A stretch of DNA of 64,000 nt from Microbacterium sp. zg-B96 (GTDB lineage: Bacteria; Actinomycetota; Actinomycetes; Actinomycetales; Microbacteriaceae). The stretch lies in contig NZ_CP126738.1 in assembly GCF_030246865.1 (NCBI RefSeq), forward strand, positions 434,001-498,000, written 5' to 3'. This document shows positions 15,515 through 23,710 of the stretch, in pieces; within the stretch, counting starts at the first letter, position 1, and the number at the start of each line of letters is the position of its first letter. The position numbers were made by a program, and so were the translations under genes. The notes under the pieces are model-generated. The model searched no databases and had not been told where the DNA came from. It saw nothing but the letters and a program-made list of their open reading frames with translations.

Positions 15515-17188
15515 ATGCTCCATTCACGTATCCGGCGGGGGGCCTTCACGGCAGCCGCGGGTGTGGCCTTGGCCGCGCTCGTGCTGTCGGGCTGCTCCAG
15601 CCAGCGCGGTGGCACCGGCGACGCGACCGGCGACGCCGATGTCGACGGCACGTTCGTCTTCGCAGCCTCCTCGGACCCCGGCAGCCTCGACCCCGCCTTC
15701 GCGCAGGACGGCGAGAGCTTCCGCGTCTCACGTCAGATCTTCGAGGGCCTCGTGGGCACCGAGCCCGGCACCGCCGACCCGGCCCCGCTCCTGGCGGAGT
15801 CGTGGGAGTCGGCCGAGGACGGCCTGAGCCACACCTTCACGCTGAAGGAGGGTGTCACCTTCCACGACGGCACCGACTTCAACGCCGAGGCCGTCTGCGC
15901 CAACTTCGACCGCTGGTACAACTGGGAGGGCCTGGCCGCCAGCGAGGCGCTCGGCTACTACTACTACAAGCTGTTCCGCGGCTACGCCTCGAATCCCGAC
16001 GAAGCCGTCTACAAGTCCTGCACCCCCGACGGCGAGACGACCGTGACGGTCGAGCTGAACCAGCCGTTCGCCGGGTTCATCCCCGCCCTCTCGCTGCCGT
16101 CGTTCGCGATGCAGAGCCCGACCGCGATGGCCGAGTTCGAGGCCGACAACGTGGGCGGCACGGCCGAAGCCCCGACGCTGTCGGAGTACGCGACGGGGAA
16201 CCCCGCCGGCACCGGTCCCTACGTCTTCGAGGAGTGGGCGCCGGGCGAGCAGATCACCCTGACGGCCAACCCCGACTACTGGGGCGAGGCGGGCCAGATC
16301 GACGAGATCATCTTCCGCGTGATCGACGACCCGACCGCACGCCGCCAGGCGCTGGAATCGGGCTCGATCGACGGCTACGACCTCGTCGGTCCCGCCGACA
16401 CCGCCGCCCTCGAGGAGGACGGCTTCACGATGGTGTCGCGTCCGCCGTTCACGATCCTGTACCTCGCGTTCAACCAGGCCGTTCCCGAGCTGCAGGACCC
16501 GCTCGTGCGCGAAGCGCTGTCGTACGCGATCGACAAGGATGCTCTCATCTCGCAGGTGCTGCCGGAGGGCACCGAGAAGGCGACGCAGTTCATGCCTGAG
16601 ACCGTCAACGGCTGGAACCCCGACGTCACCACGTACGAGTACGACCCGGCCAAGGCCGAGGAACTGCTGGCGGAGGCCGGCTACACCGAGGCCAACCCGC
16701 TGACGCTGACGTTCAACTACCCCGTCAACGTGTCGCGCCCCTACATGCCGGACCCGGAGCAGATCTTCACGGTGCTGTCCACGCAGCTCGGTGAGGTCGG
16801 GGTCGTGACCAACCCGGTGTCCAACGAGTGGGTCGACTATCTCGACCTCACCAGCGGCACCCCTGACCACGGCATCCACCTGCTCGGCTGGACCGGTGAC
16901 TACAACGACACCGACAACTTCCTCGGTGTCTTCTTCGGCGGACCGTCCATGGAATGGGGCTTCGACAACCCGGAGCTGTTCACGGCCCTCACCGAAGCTC
17001 GCGGCATCGCCGATCTCGAGGAGCAGTCGGAGCTGTACCAGGACATCAATGAGATGGTCGCGACGTTCATCCCGGGCGTCCCGCTGGCCCACCCGGCGCC
17101 GACCCTCGCGTTCGACCCGCGGGTGGAGAGCTACCCGGCCAGCCCGGTCAACGACGAGGTCTTCACCGACATCGTGCTGACCGAGTAA
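15515..17188 (+). CDS. Peptide ABC transporter substrate-binding lipoprotein
   Basis: A 557-residue family-5 solute-binding lipoprotein. A signal peptide (RIRRGAFTAAAGVALAALV) ends in the lipobox LSGC with lipidated C27. The mature protein contains FAASSDPGSLDPAFAQDGES, FEGLVGTEPGTADPAPLLAESW, VTFHDGTDFNAEAV and DPLVREALSYAIDKDALI, standard for DppA/OppA-type proteins. It captures oligopeptides or similar solutes outside the membrane for the permeases encoded next. The ATG at 15515 after GGAAGG is chosen because it starts directly before the signal peptide; an in-frame GTG at 15461 would add 18 residues. A -10-like TAGCGT lies at 15438-15443. Confidence 0.93.
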   Translation: MLHSRIRRGAFTAAAGVALAALVLSGCSSQRGGTGDATGDADVDGTFVFAASSDPGSLDPAFAQDGESFRVSRQIFEGLVGTEPGTADPAPLLAESWESAEDGLSHTFTLKEGVTFHDGTDFNAEAVCANFDRWYNWEGLAASEALGYYYYKLFRGYASNPDEAVYKSCTPDGETTVTVELNQPFAGFIPALSLPSFAMQSPTAMAEFEADNVGGTAEAPTLSEYATGNPAGTGPYVFEEWAPGEQITLTANPDYWGEAGQIDEIIFRVIDDPTARRQALESGSIDGYDLVGPADTAALEEDGFTMVSRPPFTILYLAFNQAVPELQDPLVREALSYAIDKDALISQVLPEGTEKATQFMPETVNGWNPDVTTYEYDPAKAEELLAEAGYTEANPLTLTFNYPVNVSRPYMPDPEQIFTVLSTQLGEVGVVTNPVSNEWVDYLDLTSGTPDHGIHLLGWTGDYNDTDNFLGVFFGGPSMEWGFDNPELFTALTEARGIADLEEQSELYQDINEMVATFIPGVPLAHPAPTLAFDPRVESYPASPVNDEVFTDIVLTE

Positions 17189-17207
17189 GCGCTGCCCCTG
17201 CCGTAAG

Positions 17208-17248
17208 GTGCGGTGCGGGACGAGGTGACTCCTCGGCCCGCACCGCAC
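17208..17248 (+). repeat. Perfect intercistronic hairpin between binding-protein and permease genes
   Basis: GTGCGGTGCGGG (17208-17219) pairs perfectly with CCCGCACCGCAC (17237-17248). Inside, CGAGG (17221-17225) pairs with CCTCG (17231-17235) around a TGACT loop, so the message folds into one long stem. It starts 20 bases after the binding-protein stop. Such hairpins typically protect the upstream mRNA and reduce downstream expression, which suits the need for excess binding protein. It buries an in-frame GTG at 17213, supporting a later start for the permease. Confidence 0.85.
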
Positions 17249-17272
17249 ACCCGACGACGAGAGACTCCCGCA

Positions 17273-18277
17273 TTGCTGCGCACTATCGGCAAGAGGCTGC
17301 TGCTTCTTATCCCCACCCTGTTCGGGTTGAGCCTGCTGTTGTTCTTCTGGGTGCGAGCGCTCCCGGGTGGGCCGGCCGTCGCCCTCCTCGGTGAGCGGGC
17401 CACCCCCGAGGCGGTCGCCCGCATCAACGAGCTCTACGGCTTCAACGAGCCCATCGTGGTGCAGTACGTCACTTGGATGGGGCGGCTGCTCTCGGGTGAC
17501 TTCGGCGTCTCACTGCAGACGTCGCGCCCCGTCACCGAGGAGTTCCTGCGCCGCTTCCCCGCGACGATCGAGCTGTCGCTGCTGGCGCTGATCATCGCGG
17601 TGGGAGTCGGCATTCCGCTGGGCTACTGGGCGGCCCGCCGCCACGGCAAGCTCACCGACCACGCCGCGGTCGTGTTCAGCCTCGTCGGCATCACGATCCC
17701 GGTGTTCTTCCTGGCGTTCATCCTCAAATACATCTTCGCGGTGCAGCTGGGGTGGCTCCCCAGCGACGGCCGACAGAACCCCCGCATCGACGCGACGCAC
17801 TACACCGGCTTCTATGTCCTCGACGGCGTACTCACCGGAGAGTGGGATGCCGCGTGGGACGCCTTCCTGCACCTGCTGCTGCCCGCGCTGGCACTGGCGA
17901 CGATTCCGCTGGCCATCATCGTGCGCATCACCCGGGCCTCGGTGCTGGAGGTGCAGAACGCCGACTACGTGCGCACCGGCGCCGCCAAGGGCATCTCCCG
18001 GAGCACCCTGCGCGACCGGTTCATCCTGCGCAACGCGATGCTGCCGGTGATCACGACGGTCGGCCTGCAGGCGGGTCTGCTGCTGTCGGGGGCGATCCTC
18101 ACCGAGACGGTGTTCGCCTTCCCCGGCATCGGCTCTTTCCTCGCCGGTGCCATCTTCAGCAAGGACTACCCGGTGCTGCAGGGCTTCATCATCTTCATCG
18201 CGATCGTCTACGCCCTGATCAACCTGTTCGTCGACGTCTCCTACAGCGTCATCGACCCGAGAGTGAGGGTCTCATGA
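17273..18277 (+). CDS. Peptide ABC transporter permease (DppB-type)
   Basis: A 334-residue inner-membrane permease with about six helices, beginning LLRTIGKRLLLLIPTLFGLSLLL. It carries the TP_PG N-terminal motif FWVRALPGGPAVALLGERATPE and, near the C-terminus, the EAA-type loop DYVRTGAAKGISRSTLRDRFILRNAML. The TTG at 17273 is preferred because the alternative GTG at 17213 lies inside a stable hairpin and would add 20 polar residues before helix one. It overlaps the next permease gene by four bases (ATGA). With that protein it forms the channel for the lipoprotein's substrate. Confidence 0.9.
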   Translation: MLRTIGKRLLLLIPTLFGLSLLLFFWVRALPGGPAVALLGERATPEAVARINELYGFNEPIVVQYVTWMGRLLSGDFGVSLQTSRPVTEEFLRRFPATIELSLLALIIAVGVGIPLGYWAARRHGKLTDHAAVVFSLVGITIPVFFLAFILKYIFAVQLGWLPSDGRQNPRIDATHYTGFYVLDGVLTGEWDAAWDAFLHLLLPALALATIPLAIIVRITRASVLEVQNADYVRTGAAKGISRSTLRDRFILRNAMLPVITTVGLQAGLLLSGAILTETVFAFPGIGSFLAGAIFSKDYPVLQGFIIFIAIVYALINLFVDVSYSVIDPRVRVS

Positions 18278-19236
18278 GCTCCAGCATCCTCCCTCCCGCC
18301 CCCAGCGGCGGCCCCGTCGACGACACCGCCGTGGTCGACCGGGAGCTGCTCGCCGCCCAGACCCAGGGCGGCGGCTTCTGGCGTGACGTGTTCCGCCGGC
18401 TGCGCCACAACCCCACGGCATGGGTGGGTGCGGCGATCATCTTCGCGTTCGTCATGGTCGCCGTCTTCGCCCCGTGGCTGGCGCCCTACCCGGAGACGGC
18501 GCTGCCGGGCGCGAGGTACATCACACCCACGTACATCCCCGGGCCCGGGGAGCTGCCGCAGTTCCCGCTGGGACTGGACCGCTTCGGCGGGGACGTGCTG
18601 TCCAAGCTCATCTGGGGCGCGCAGGCGTCGCTCATGATCGGCATCGTCTCCACGGTGTTCGGCCTGGCAGGTGGCGCCGTGCTGGGACTGCTGGCCGGCA
18701 CGTTCGGCGGCTGGGTCGACAACCTCGTGATGCGATTCGTCGACATCCTGCTGTCGGTGCCGAGCCTGCTGCTGGCGGTGTCGATCGCCGCGGTGCTCGG
18801 GCAATCGCAGATGGCGGTGATGATCGCCGTCGGCGCGTCACAGGTGCCGATCTTCGCGCGCCTGCTGCGCGCATCGATGCTGCAGCAGAGATCGAGCGAC
18901 TACGTGCTGTCGGCGCAGACCCTGGGCCTGGGCCGCGGCCGCATCACGATGAGCCACGTCCTGCCCAACAGCGTCGGGCCGGTCATCGTGCAGGGCACGC
19001 TGACGCTGGCCACGGCCGTCATCGATGCCGCGGCGCTGTCGTTCCTGGGCCTCGGTGGTGGACGCCCCGAGACGGCGGAGTGGGGCCGCATGCTCACCTA
19101 CGCGCAGTCGGAGCTGGCGATCGCGCCGTGGCTGGCGTTCCTCCCCGGCATCTGCATCGCCATCACGGCACTGGGCTTCACCCTGCTGGGGGAGTCGCTG
19201 CGCGAGGCGATGGACCCGCGCACCCGAAGCCGCTGA
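18274..19236 (+). CDS. Peptide ABC transporter permease (DppC-type)
   Basis: A 320-residue permease with about six membrane helices after a ~50-residue cytoplasmic N-terminus. Characteristic DppC features are the first helix AWVGAAIIFAFVMVAVFAPWLAP, the LGLDRFGGDVLSKLIWGAQASL segment and the ATPase-contacting loop DYVLSAQTLGLGRGRITMSHVLPN. It is translationally coupled to the DppB-type gene and ends 24 bases from the convergent ATPase gene, so the complete transporter is encoded by two facing transcription units. Confidence 0.92.
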   Translation: MSSSILPPAPSGGPVDDTAVVDRELLAAQTQGGGFWRDVFRRLRHNPTAWVGAAIIFAFVMVAVFAPWLAPYPETALPGARYITPTYIPGPGELPQFPLGLDRFGGDVLSKLIWGAQASLMIGIVSTVFGLAGGAVLGLLAGTFGGWVDNLVMRFVDILLSVPSLLLAVSIAAVLGQSQMAVMIAVGASQVPIFARLLRASMLQQRSSDYVLSAQTLGLGRGRITMSHVLPNSVGPVIVQGTLTLATAVIDAAALSFLGLGGGRPETAEWGRMLTYAQSELAIAPWLAFLPGICIAITALGFTLLGESLREAMDPRTRSR

Positions 19237-19260
19237 CCCGCGGCATCCGCTCGCGGGGGT

Positions 19261-21030
19261 CTAGACCGCGATGTCGAGCTCGTTGCCCGGGATGGATGCC
19301 AGCAGTTTGCGGGTGTACGGGTGGCGGGCGTTGGTGAAGATCTCCTCGGAGCTGGCCGCCTCCACAAGTTCACCGGCCCGCATGACGCAGACGTAGTCGC
19401 TGATCAGCCGCACAACGGCGAGGTCGTGCGAGATGAACAGGTAGCTCTGGCCGTACTCGCGCTGAAGATCGCCCAGCAGGGTCAGGATCTGCGCCTGCAC
19501 CAGCACGTCCAGGGCCGAGACCGGCTCGTCGCAGACGATGAGGTCCGGCGACAGTGCCAGTGCCCGCGCGATGGCGACGCGCTGCCGCTGACCGCCCGAC
19601 AGCTCCGACGGATAGCGGCGCAGCATCGACTGCGGCAGGGCGACATCGTCCATCAGCTGGCGCACGCGCGCGGCGCGCTCTTTGCCGGAGCCCCGTTTGT
19701 AGAACGTCAGCGGCTCTTCGATGATCCGCTCGATCGTGAACATCGGGTTCAGCGACGAGTAGGGGTCCTGGAAGATCGGCTGCACCTTCTGCCGGAAGCT
19801 GCGCAGCTCCCGCCCCTTCAGCGAGGCGACGTCCTGCCCGTCGAAGCGGATGGACCCCTTCGTCGGCTCGACGACCTTCAGGATCATGCGCGCCGTCGTG
19901 GTCTTGCCCGACCCCGACTCGCCCACGATCGCCACCGTCTCGCCGCGCGGGATCGCGAAGGACACATCGTCGACGGCCGCGAAGTCGTCCTTCGTGCCCC
20001 GCACCTTGTAGAGCTTGGTCAGCCCCTCCACCTCGAGGATGTTGTCGACGGATGCCGCGGCCGGCGTCGCCGCCGGGGCCGGGGTGCGCGGCGTCGTGGT
20101 CGCGGGGGCGTCGGCTGCGGGGGTCGCGGTCGCCGTCGCGGGGGTCAGTGGTGTCGGACCCGATGCGGGCGCCGGGCCTGCGGCATCCGCGTGCCGGAAG
20201 ACCTCGGGGCGCAACCGCACGGCCGACACCGAGGGAGCCGCGGCGATGAGCGCCTTGGTGTAGTCGGCCTGCGGGTCCTCGAGGATCTGCCGGGCGGTGC
20301 CGTGCTCGACGACGCGGCCGCGGTGCATGACGATCACGTGCGAGGCGCGCTCGGCGGCCAGGCCCAGGTCGTGGGTGATGAGCATGAGGGCGGTGCCCAG
20401 CTCCGCGGTCATGCGGCCGAGCTGGTCGAGGATCGTCTTCTGGACGGTGACGTCCAGGGCGCTGGTGGGTTCGTCGGCGATCAGCAGCCGGGGGTTGCAG
20501 GCCAGCCCGATCGCGATCAGGGCGCGCTGGCGCATGCCGCCGGAGAACTCGTGCGGGTACTGCTTGGCCCGCCGGGCGGCGTCGGGCAGGCCCGCCGCGG
20601 CGAGGGTCTCGACGACCTTCTTGTCCACGTTGGCGCGGTTGGCCATGCCGTGGGCGAGCAGGGTCTCGGCGATCTGCGTGCCGATCTTCGACACCGGGTT
20701 GAGGTTGGACATCGGATCTTGCGGCACCAGGCCGATGGACTTGCCGCGGATCTTGCGCATCACCGACTCCGAGGCGCCGACCAGTTCCTGGCCGGCAAGG
20801 CTGATGCTGCCCTCGGCGATGCGGCCGTTGCCGGCCAGCAGCCCGATCACGGCCATCGCCGTCGTCGACTTTCCCGAACCCGATTCGCCGACGATCGCGA
20901 GGGTGTCCCCGGCGGCCAGGTCGAAGCTGATGTTCTCGACGGCGCGCACGGGGCCGTCCATCGTGCCGAACTCGACGGCGAGATCGCGGACCTGCAGCAG
21001 CGGCGCGGCATCCTGAAGCATGCGGTCCAT
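19261..21030 (-). CDS. Fused DppD-DppF-type peptide ABC transporter ATPase
   Basis: A two-domain ATPase of about 589 residues. Domain 1 (about 1-255) has Walker A GESGSGKSTTAM, signature EFSGGMRQRALIAIGLA and Walker B LLIADEPTSALD. A flexible Pro/Ala/Thr linker follows. Domain 2 (about 325-589) has GESGSGKTTTAR, signature [17 protein letters not shown], Walker B LIVCDEPVSALD and the ARHPYTRKLLASIPG tail typical of DppF. Fusing the two ATPases fixes a 1:1 ratio. The gene faces the binding-protein and permease genes, so it must be expressed separately. ATG 21030 is used; ATG 21021 (AGGA eight bases upstream) and GTG 21057 are alternatives. Confidence 0.92.
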   Translation of the reverse strand: MDRMLQDAAPLLQVRDLAVEFGTMDGPVRAVENISFDLAAGDTLAIVGESGSGKSTTAMAVIGLLAGNGRIAEGSISLAGQELVGASESVMRKIRGKSIGLVPQDPMSNLNPVSKIGTQIAETLLAHGMANRANVDKKVVETLAAAGLPDAARRAKQYPHEFSGGMRQRALIAIGLACNPRLLIADEPTSALDVTVQKTILDQLGRMTAELGTALMLITHDLGLAAERASHVIVMHRGRVVEHGTARQILEDPQADYTKALIAAAPSVSAVRLRPEVFRHADAAGPAPASGPTPLTPATATATPAADAPATTTPRTPAPAATPAAASVDNILEVEGLTKLYKVRGTKDDFAAVDDVSFAIPRGETVAIVGESGSGKTTTARMILKVVEPTKGSIRFDGQDVASLKGRELRSFRQKVQPIFQDPYSSLNPMFTIERIIEEPLTFYKRGSGKERAARVRQLMDDVALPQSMLRRYPSELSGGQRQRVAIARALALSPDLIVCDEPVSALDVLVQAQILTLLGDLQREYGQSYLFISHDLAVVRLISDYVCVMRAGELVEAASSEEIFTNARHPYTRKLLASIPGNELDIAV

Positions 21031-21099
21031 CCTGCCCTGCCACAGCAGCGGGTGCACGGATGCGGCGGCAGCCTTTACGCAGTCGTAACGCGCCGCCGC

Positions 21100-21175
21100 C
21101 CGTCGGAATTCAGGCTGAGGAGCGCCGAACCGCCCGTGGGAGCCGGATTCCGCCGCTCAGCCTGAATTCCGACGG
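21100..21175. repeat. Long palindromic element with perfect 20-bp arms in a divergent promoter region
   Basis: The arms at 21100-21119 (reading CCGTCGGAATTCAGGCTGAG) and 21156-21175 are exact reverse complements around a 36-base centre. The centre contains GAGCCGGATTCCGCC, a degenerate inverted version of the arm, so each half looks internally repeated. It stands between two genes transcribed away from each other, so it is not an ordinary terminator. It may be a dispersed palindromic repeat or an operator. Confidence 0.8.
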
Positions 21176-21197
21176 CTCATCGGCCGGGAGGGCGGGC

Positions 21198-21203
21198 TAC
21201 CGT
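21198..21203 (+). promoter_or_regulatory. -10 box of a probably leaderless pxpA transcript
   Basis: TACCGT ends six bases before the ATG at 21210 and there is no good ribosome site between them, in keeping with the leaderless promoters seen elsewhere in this window. Confidence 0.45.
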
Positions 21204-21209
21204 GGTCGC

Positions 21210-21965
21210 ATGCGCGCGATCGACCTCAACGCCGACCTCGGCGAGACGGTCGACGGCGTGCCCACCGCCGACGACACGGCCCTGTTCGCCGTGATCACCA
21301 GCGCTAGCGTCGCGTGCGGCGGTCACGCCGGCGATGCCGCCTCGATGCGCGCCGCCGCCGCCGCCGCCGCGGCCGGTGCCGTCGCGGTGGGCGCCCACCC
21401 GTCCTTCCCCGACCCCGCGAACTTCGGCCGCGTGCACCTGAGCGTCGACCCGGTGCTGCTGCGGGCGCAGGTCACCGGGCAGCTGGACGCCCTGGCGGCG
21501 GCGGGCGCCGACATCCGGTACGTCAAGCCGCACGGGGCCCTGTACCACGCGGTGTCCGCCGACGCCGCGGCGGCCGCGGCGGTTGCGGCATCCGTGGCCG
21601 ACCTGTCCGCTCGGCTCGGCCGCGCAGTCCCGGTGCTCGGGCTCGACGGCGAGATCGTCGCGGCCGTCGCTGCGGCGGGGCTGGGATTCGTGCGCGAGGC
21701 GTTCCTCGACCGCGCCTACCTCCCCGACGGCACCCTCGTGGCGCGCGGCGTGCCGGGTGCGGTCCTGCACGACGCCGGCGAGGTCGCCGACCGGGCGGTG
21801 CGCCTCGCCGTCGACGGGGTCGTGGTGGCGGTGGACGGTGCGCTGGTGCAGACGGATGCCGCGTCGTTGTGCGTCCACGGCGACTCGCCGGGAGCGGTGG
21901 CCATGGCCCGCGCGGTGCGGGCGGCGCTGGTGGCGGCGGGGGTCACGGTGCGGGCGCCGTGGTGA
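21210..21965 (+). CDS. pxpA: 5-oxoprolinase subunit A (LamB/YcsF family)
   Basis: A 251-residue cytoplasmic protein with every family landmark: AIDLNADLGE at the N-terminus, VACGGHAGD, GAHPSFPDPANFGR, YVKPHGALYH and a terminal LCVHGDSPGAV. PxpA works with PxpB and PxpC in ATP-dependent opening of 5-oxoproline (pyroglutamate) to glutamate, a damage-repair and salvage reaction. Its stop overlaps the GTG of the PxpBC fusion (GTGA). The start is set by the DLNADLGE motif, which begins at residue 5 here as in the family. The neighbouring peptide importer could supply pyroglutamyl peptides, but that link is only positional. Confidence 0.93.
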   Translation: MRAIDLNADLGETVDGVPTADDTALFAVITSASVACGGHAGDAASMRAAAAAAAAGAVAVGAHPSFPDPANFGRVHLSVDPVLLRAQVTGQLDALAAAGADIRYVKPHGALYHAVSADAAAAAAVAASVADLSARLGRAVPVLGLDGEIVAAVAAAGLGFVREAFLDRAYLPDGTLVARGVPGAVLHDAGEVADRAVRLAVDGVVVAVDGALVQTDAASLCVHGDSPGAVAMARAVRAALVAAGVTVRAPW

Positions 21966-23554
21966 CCGAGCCCGGCCCGCGGATCCTGCCGTTCGGCGCG
22001 GGCGCGGTGCTGGCCGAAGTGGCAACGCTCGCCGCCGCGCGGGACCTGCATGCCCGGCTGCAGGCGTCGCGCCCGGCGGGCGTGGTCGACCTCGTGCCGG
22101 CGGCGCGCACGGTGCTCGTGCGCCTGGACCCCGCCGTGCTGTCGGTCGCGGCCGCGCGCACCTGGATCGCCCACGCGCCGGATGCCCCTGCCGCGCGGAC
22201 GGACGCCGGCGAGGTCGTGATCCCGATCTCCTACGACGGCCCGGACCTCGCCGAGACGGCGGAGCTGCTCGGCATCACGGCCGAGGAGTTGGTGCGACGC
22301 CACCGCGACGCGGTGTGGACGGTCGCGTTCACCGGCTTCGCGCCCGGGTTCGGGTACCTCGTCAGCGACGACTGGCCGTTCGACGTGCCGCGGCTGGCCG
22401 CCCCGCGCACCAGGGTGCCCGCCGGGAGCGTCGGGCTGGCGGCCGGGTTCACCGGGGCCTACCCGCGAGCCACGCCCGGCGGCTGGCGGCTCATCGGCCG
22501 CACCGACGCCGTGCTGTTCGACCCCGCCGCCGCCTCCCCGGCCCTGCTCGCCCCCGGCATCCGCGTCCGCTTCGTCCCCGCCCCCGTCCCCGCCGCCGCC
22601 CCCGAACCCGTGAGACCACAGCTGATCGCCGAGACGGTGGGAACCACCCAGGGTCTCGGCCACCAGGTGTGGTCTCACGGGGAGGGGGCGGCCGCGGTCG
22701 AAGTCGTCGCGCCGGGGCCCCTGGCGACCGTGCAGGACCTGGGCCGGGCGGGGCACGCGGCGGAGGGCCTCGCGCGGTCGGGGGCGCTCGATCGCGGAGC
22801 GCTGCGCACCGCCAACCGGCTCCTGGGCAACGCCGAGCACGCCGCGGCGATCGAGGTGACGATGGGCGGATGCCTCCTGCGTGCGGCCCGTGACCTCGTC
22901 GCCGTCGTCACCGGCGCGTGGGGCCTGATCACCGTCGATGGGCACGCGGTCGACCCGTATACGGCGTTCTCGTGGCCGGCGGGGGCGACGCTCGAGCTGG
23001 ACCGGTTCGCCCACGGCGTCCGCGCCTACCTCGCCGTGCGGGGCGGGTTCGACGGCCCGTCGGTCGCCGGCTCCCGGGCGACGGACGTGCTCGCCGGGCT
23101 CGGCCCGCCGCCGCTGCGACCCGGCGACGCGCTGCACCGTGCGGGCATGACCGCCGGCGGCATCCCCACGCTCGACCTGCATCCGTGGAGCCCGCCGCCC
23201 GCCGCCGAACTCGAGCTCGACCTGGCGCCCGGTCCGCGGGACGACTGGTTCGCGGCATCCGCCCACGACGCGCTGTTCACCGCCACCTGGATCGTCACCG
23301 GCGACGCCGACCGCGTCGGCGTGCGGCTGGACGGCCCGCCGTTGCCGCAGGTGAAGACAGGCGAGCTGCCCAGCGAAGGCATGGTGCCCGGCGCCCTGCA
23401 GGTGCCGCCGAGCGGGCGTCCCACGATCCTCTGCGCCGACGGCCCGGTCACCGGCGGGTACCCGGTGATCGCGGTGGCGACCGATGCCGCGCTCGATGCC
23501 CTGGCACAGGCCCGCCCCGGCATGCGGGTGCGGTTCCGCCACGCCCGCCGCTGA
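21962..23554 (+). CDS. pxpBC: Fused 5-oxoprolinase subunits B and C
   Basis: A 530-residue fusion. Residues ~1-205 match PxpB/KipI (GPRILPFGAGAVLAEV, then VAFTGFAPGFGYLV and RVPAGSVGLAAGFTGAYPRATPGGW). Residues ~235-530 match PxpC/KipA (VVAPGPLATVQDLGRAGH, GALDRGALRTANRLLGN, ending GGYPVIAVA). Together with PxpA it forms the ATP-dependent 5-oxoprolinase; such fusions are common in actinobacteria. The GTG start overlaps the pxpA stop. The interdomain linker (residues ~216-240) is encoded by a 75-base near-palindrome described separately, so that peptide is probably a tolerated insertion rather than part of either domain. Confidence 0.92.
   Translation: MTEPGPRILPFGAGAVLAEVATLAAARDLHARLQASRPAGVVDLVPAARTVLVRLDPAVLSVAAARTWIAHAPDAPAARTDAGEVVIPISYDGPDLAETAELLGITAEELVRRHRDAVWTVAFTGFAPGFGYLVSDDWPFDVPRLAAPRTRVPAGSVGLAAGFTGAYPRATPGGWRLIGRTDAVLFDPAAASPALLAPGIRVRFVPAPVPAAAPEPVRPQLIAETVGTTQGLGHQVWSHGEGAAAVEVVAPGPLATVQDLGRAGHAAEGLARSGALDRGALRTANRLLGNAEHAAAIEVTMGGCLLRAARDLVAVVTGAWGLITVDGHAVDPYTAFSWPAGATLELDRFAHGVRAYLAVRGGFDGPSVAGSRATDVLAGLGPPPLRPGDALHRAGMTAGGIPTLDLHPWSPPPAAELELDLAPGPRDDWFAASAHDALFTATWIVTGDADRVGVRLDGPPLPQVKTGELPSEGMVPGALQVPPSGRPTILCADGPVTGGYPVIAVATDAALDALAQARPGMRVRFRHARR
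22607..22681. repeat. 75-bp nested palindrome encoding an in-frame 25-codon insert in pxpBC
   Basis: CCCGTGAGACCACA (22607-22620) pairs perfectly with TGTGGTCTCACGGG (22668-22681). Inside, GCCGAGAC (22628-22635) pairs with GTCTCGGC (22653-22660), and GGTGG-GAA-CCACC (22636-22648) forms the tip. The element begins on a codon boundary and is 75 bases long, so it keeps the frame and supplies the linker between the PxpB and PxpC domains. Its TGAGA..CCAC arms recall the elements at 62191 and 63346. Confidence 0.85.
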
Positions 23555-23559
23555 CCCAT

Positions 23560-23710
23560 CTCCCCGGCACAGGCGAACTCCCCGGCACAGGCCATTTCCC
23601 GCCGGATCCTCCTCCCTCGGTGAGTTCGCCTACGTCAGCGAGATTCCGGATGCCGTCCCCCCGGCACCCGCCCATCTCCCCAGGACAGGCCCGCCCCGGA
23701 ATAGGGGGAA
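23560..23710. repeat. Cluster of short direct and inverted repeats upstream of rpoB
   Basis: CTCCCCGGCACAGGC occurs at 23560-23574 and again at 23578-23592 (18-base period), with a degenerate copy at 23676-23690. AGGCGAACTC (23571-23580) is the reverse complement of GAGTTCGCCT (23622-23631), and CATTTCCC (23593-23600) of GGGAAATG (23706-23713). The cluster fills the space between the pxpBC stop and the rpoB promoter and holds no gene. It may end pxpBC transcription through structure, but no T-rich terminator is seen. Confidence 0.6.

Noticed and set aside
17213..17272. Longer permease start at GTG 17213
   Set aside because: It lies within a perfect hairpin and adds a polar 20-residue leader unusual for DppB-type permeases; TTG 17273 was preferred, with residual doubt.
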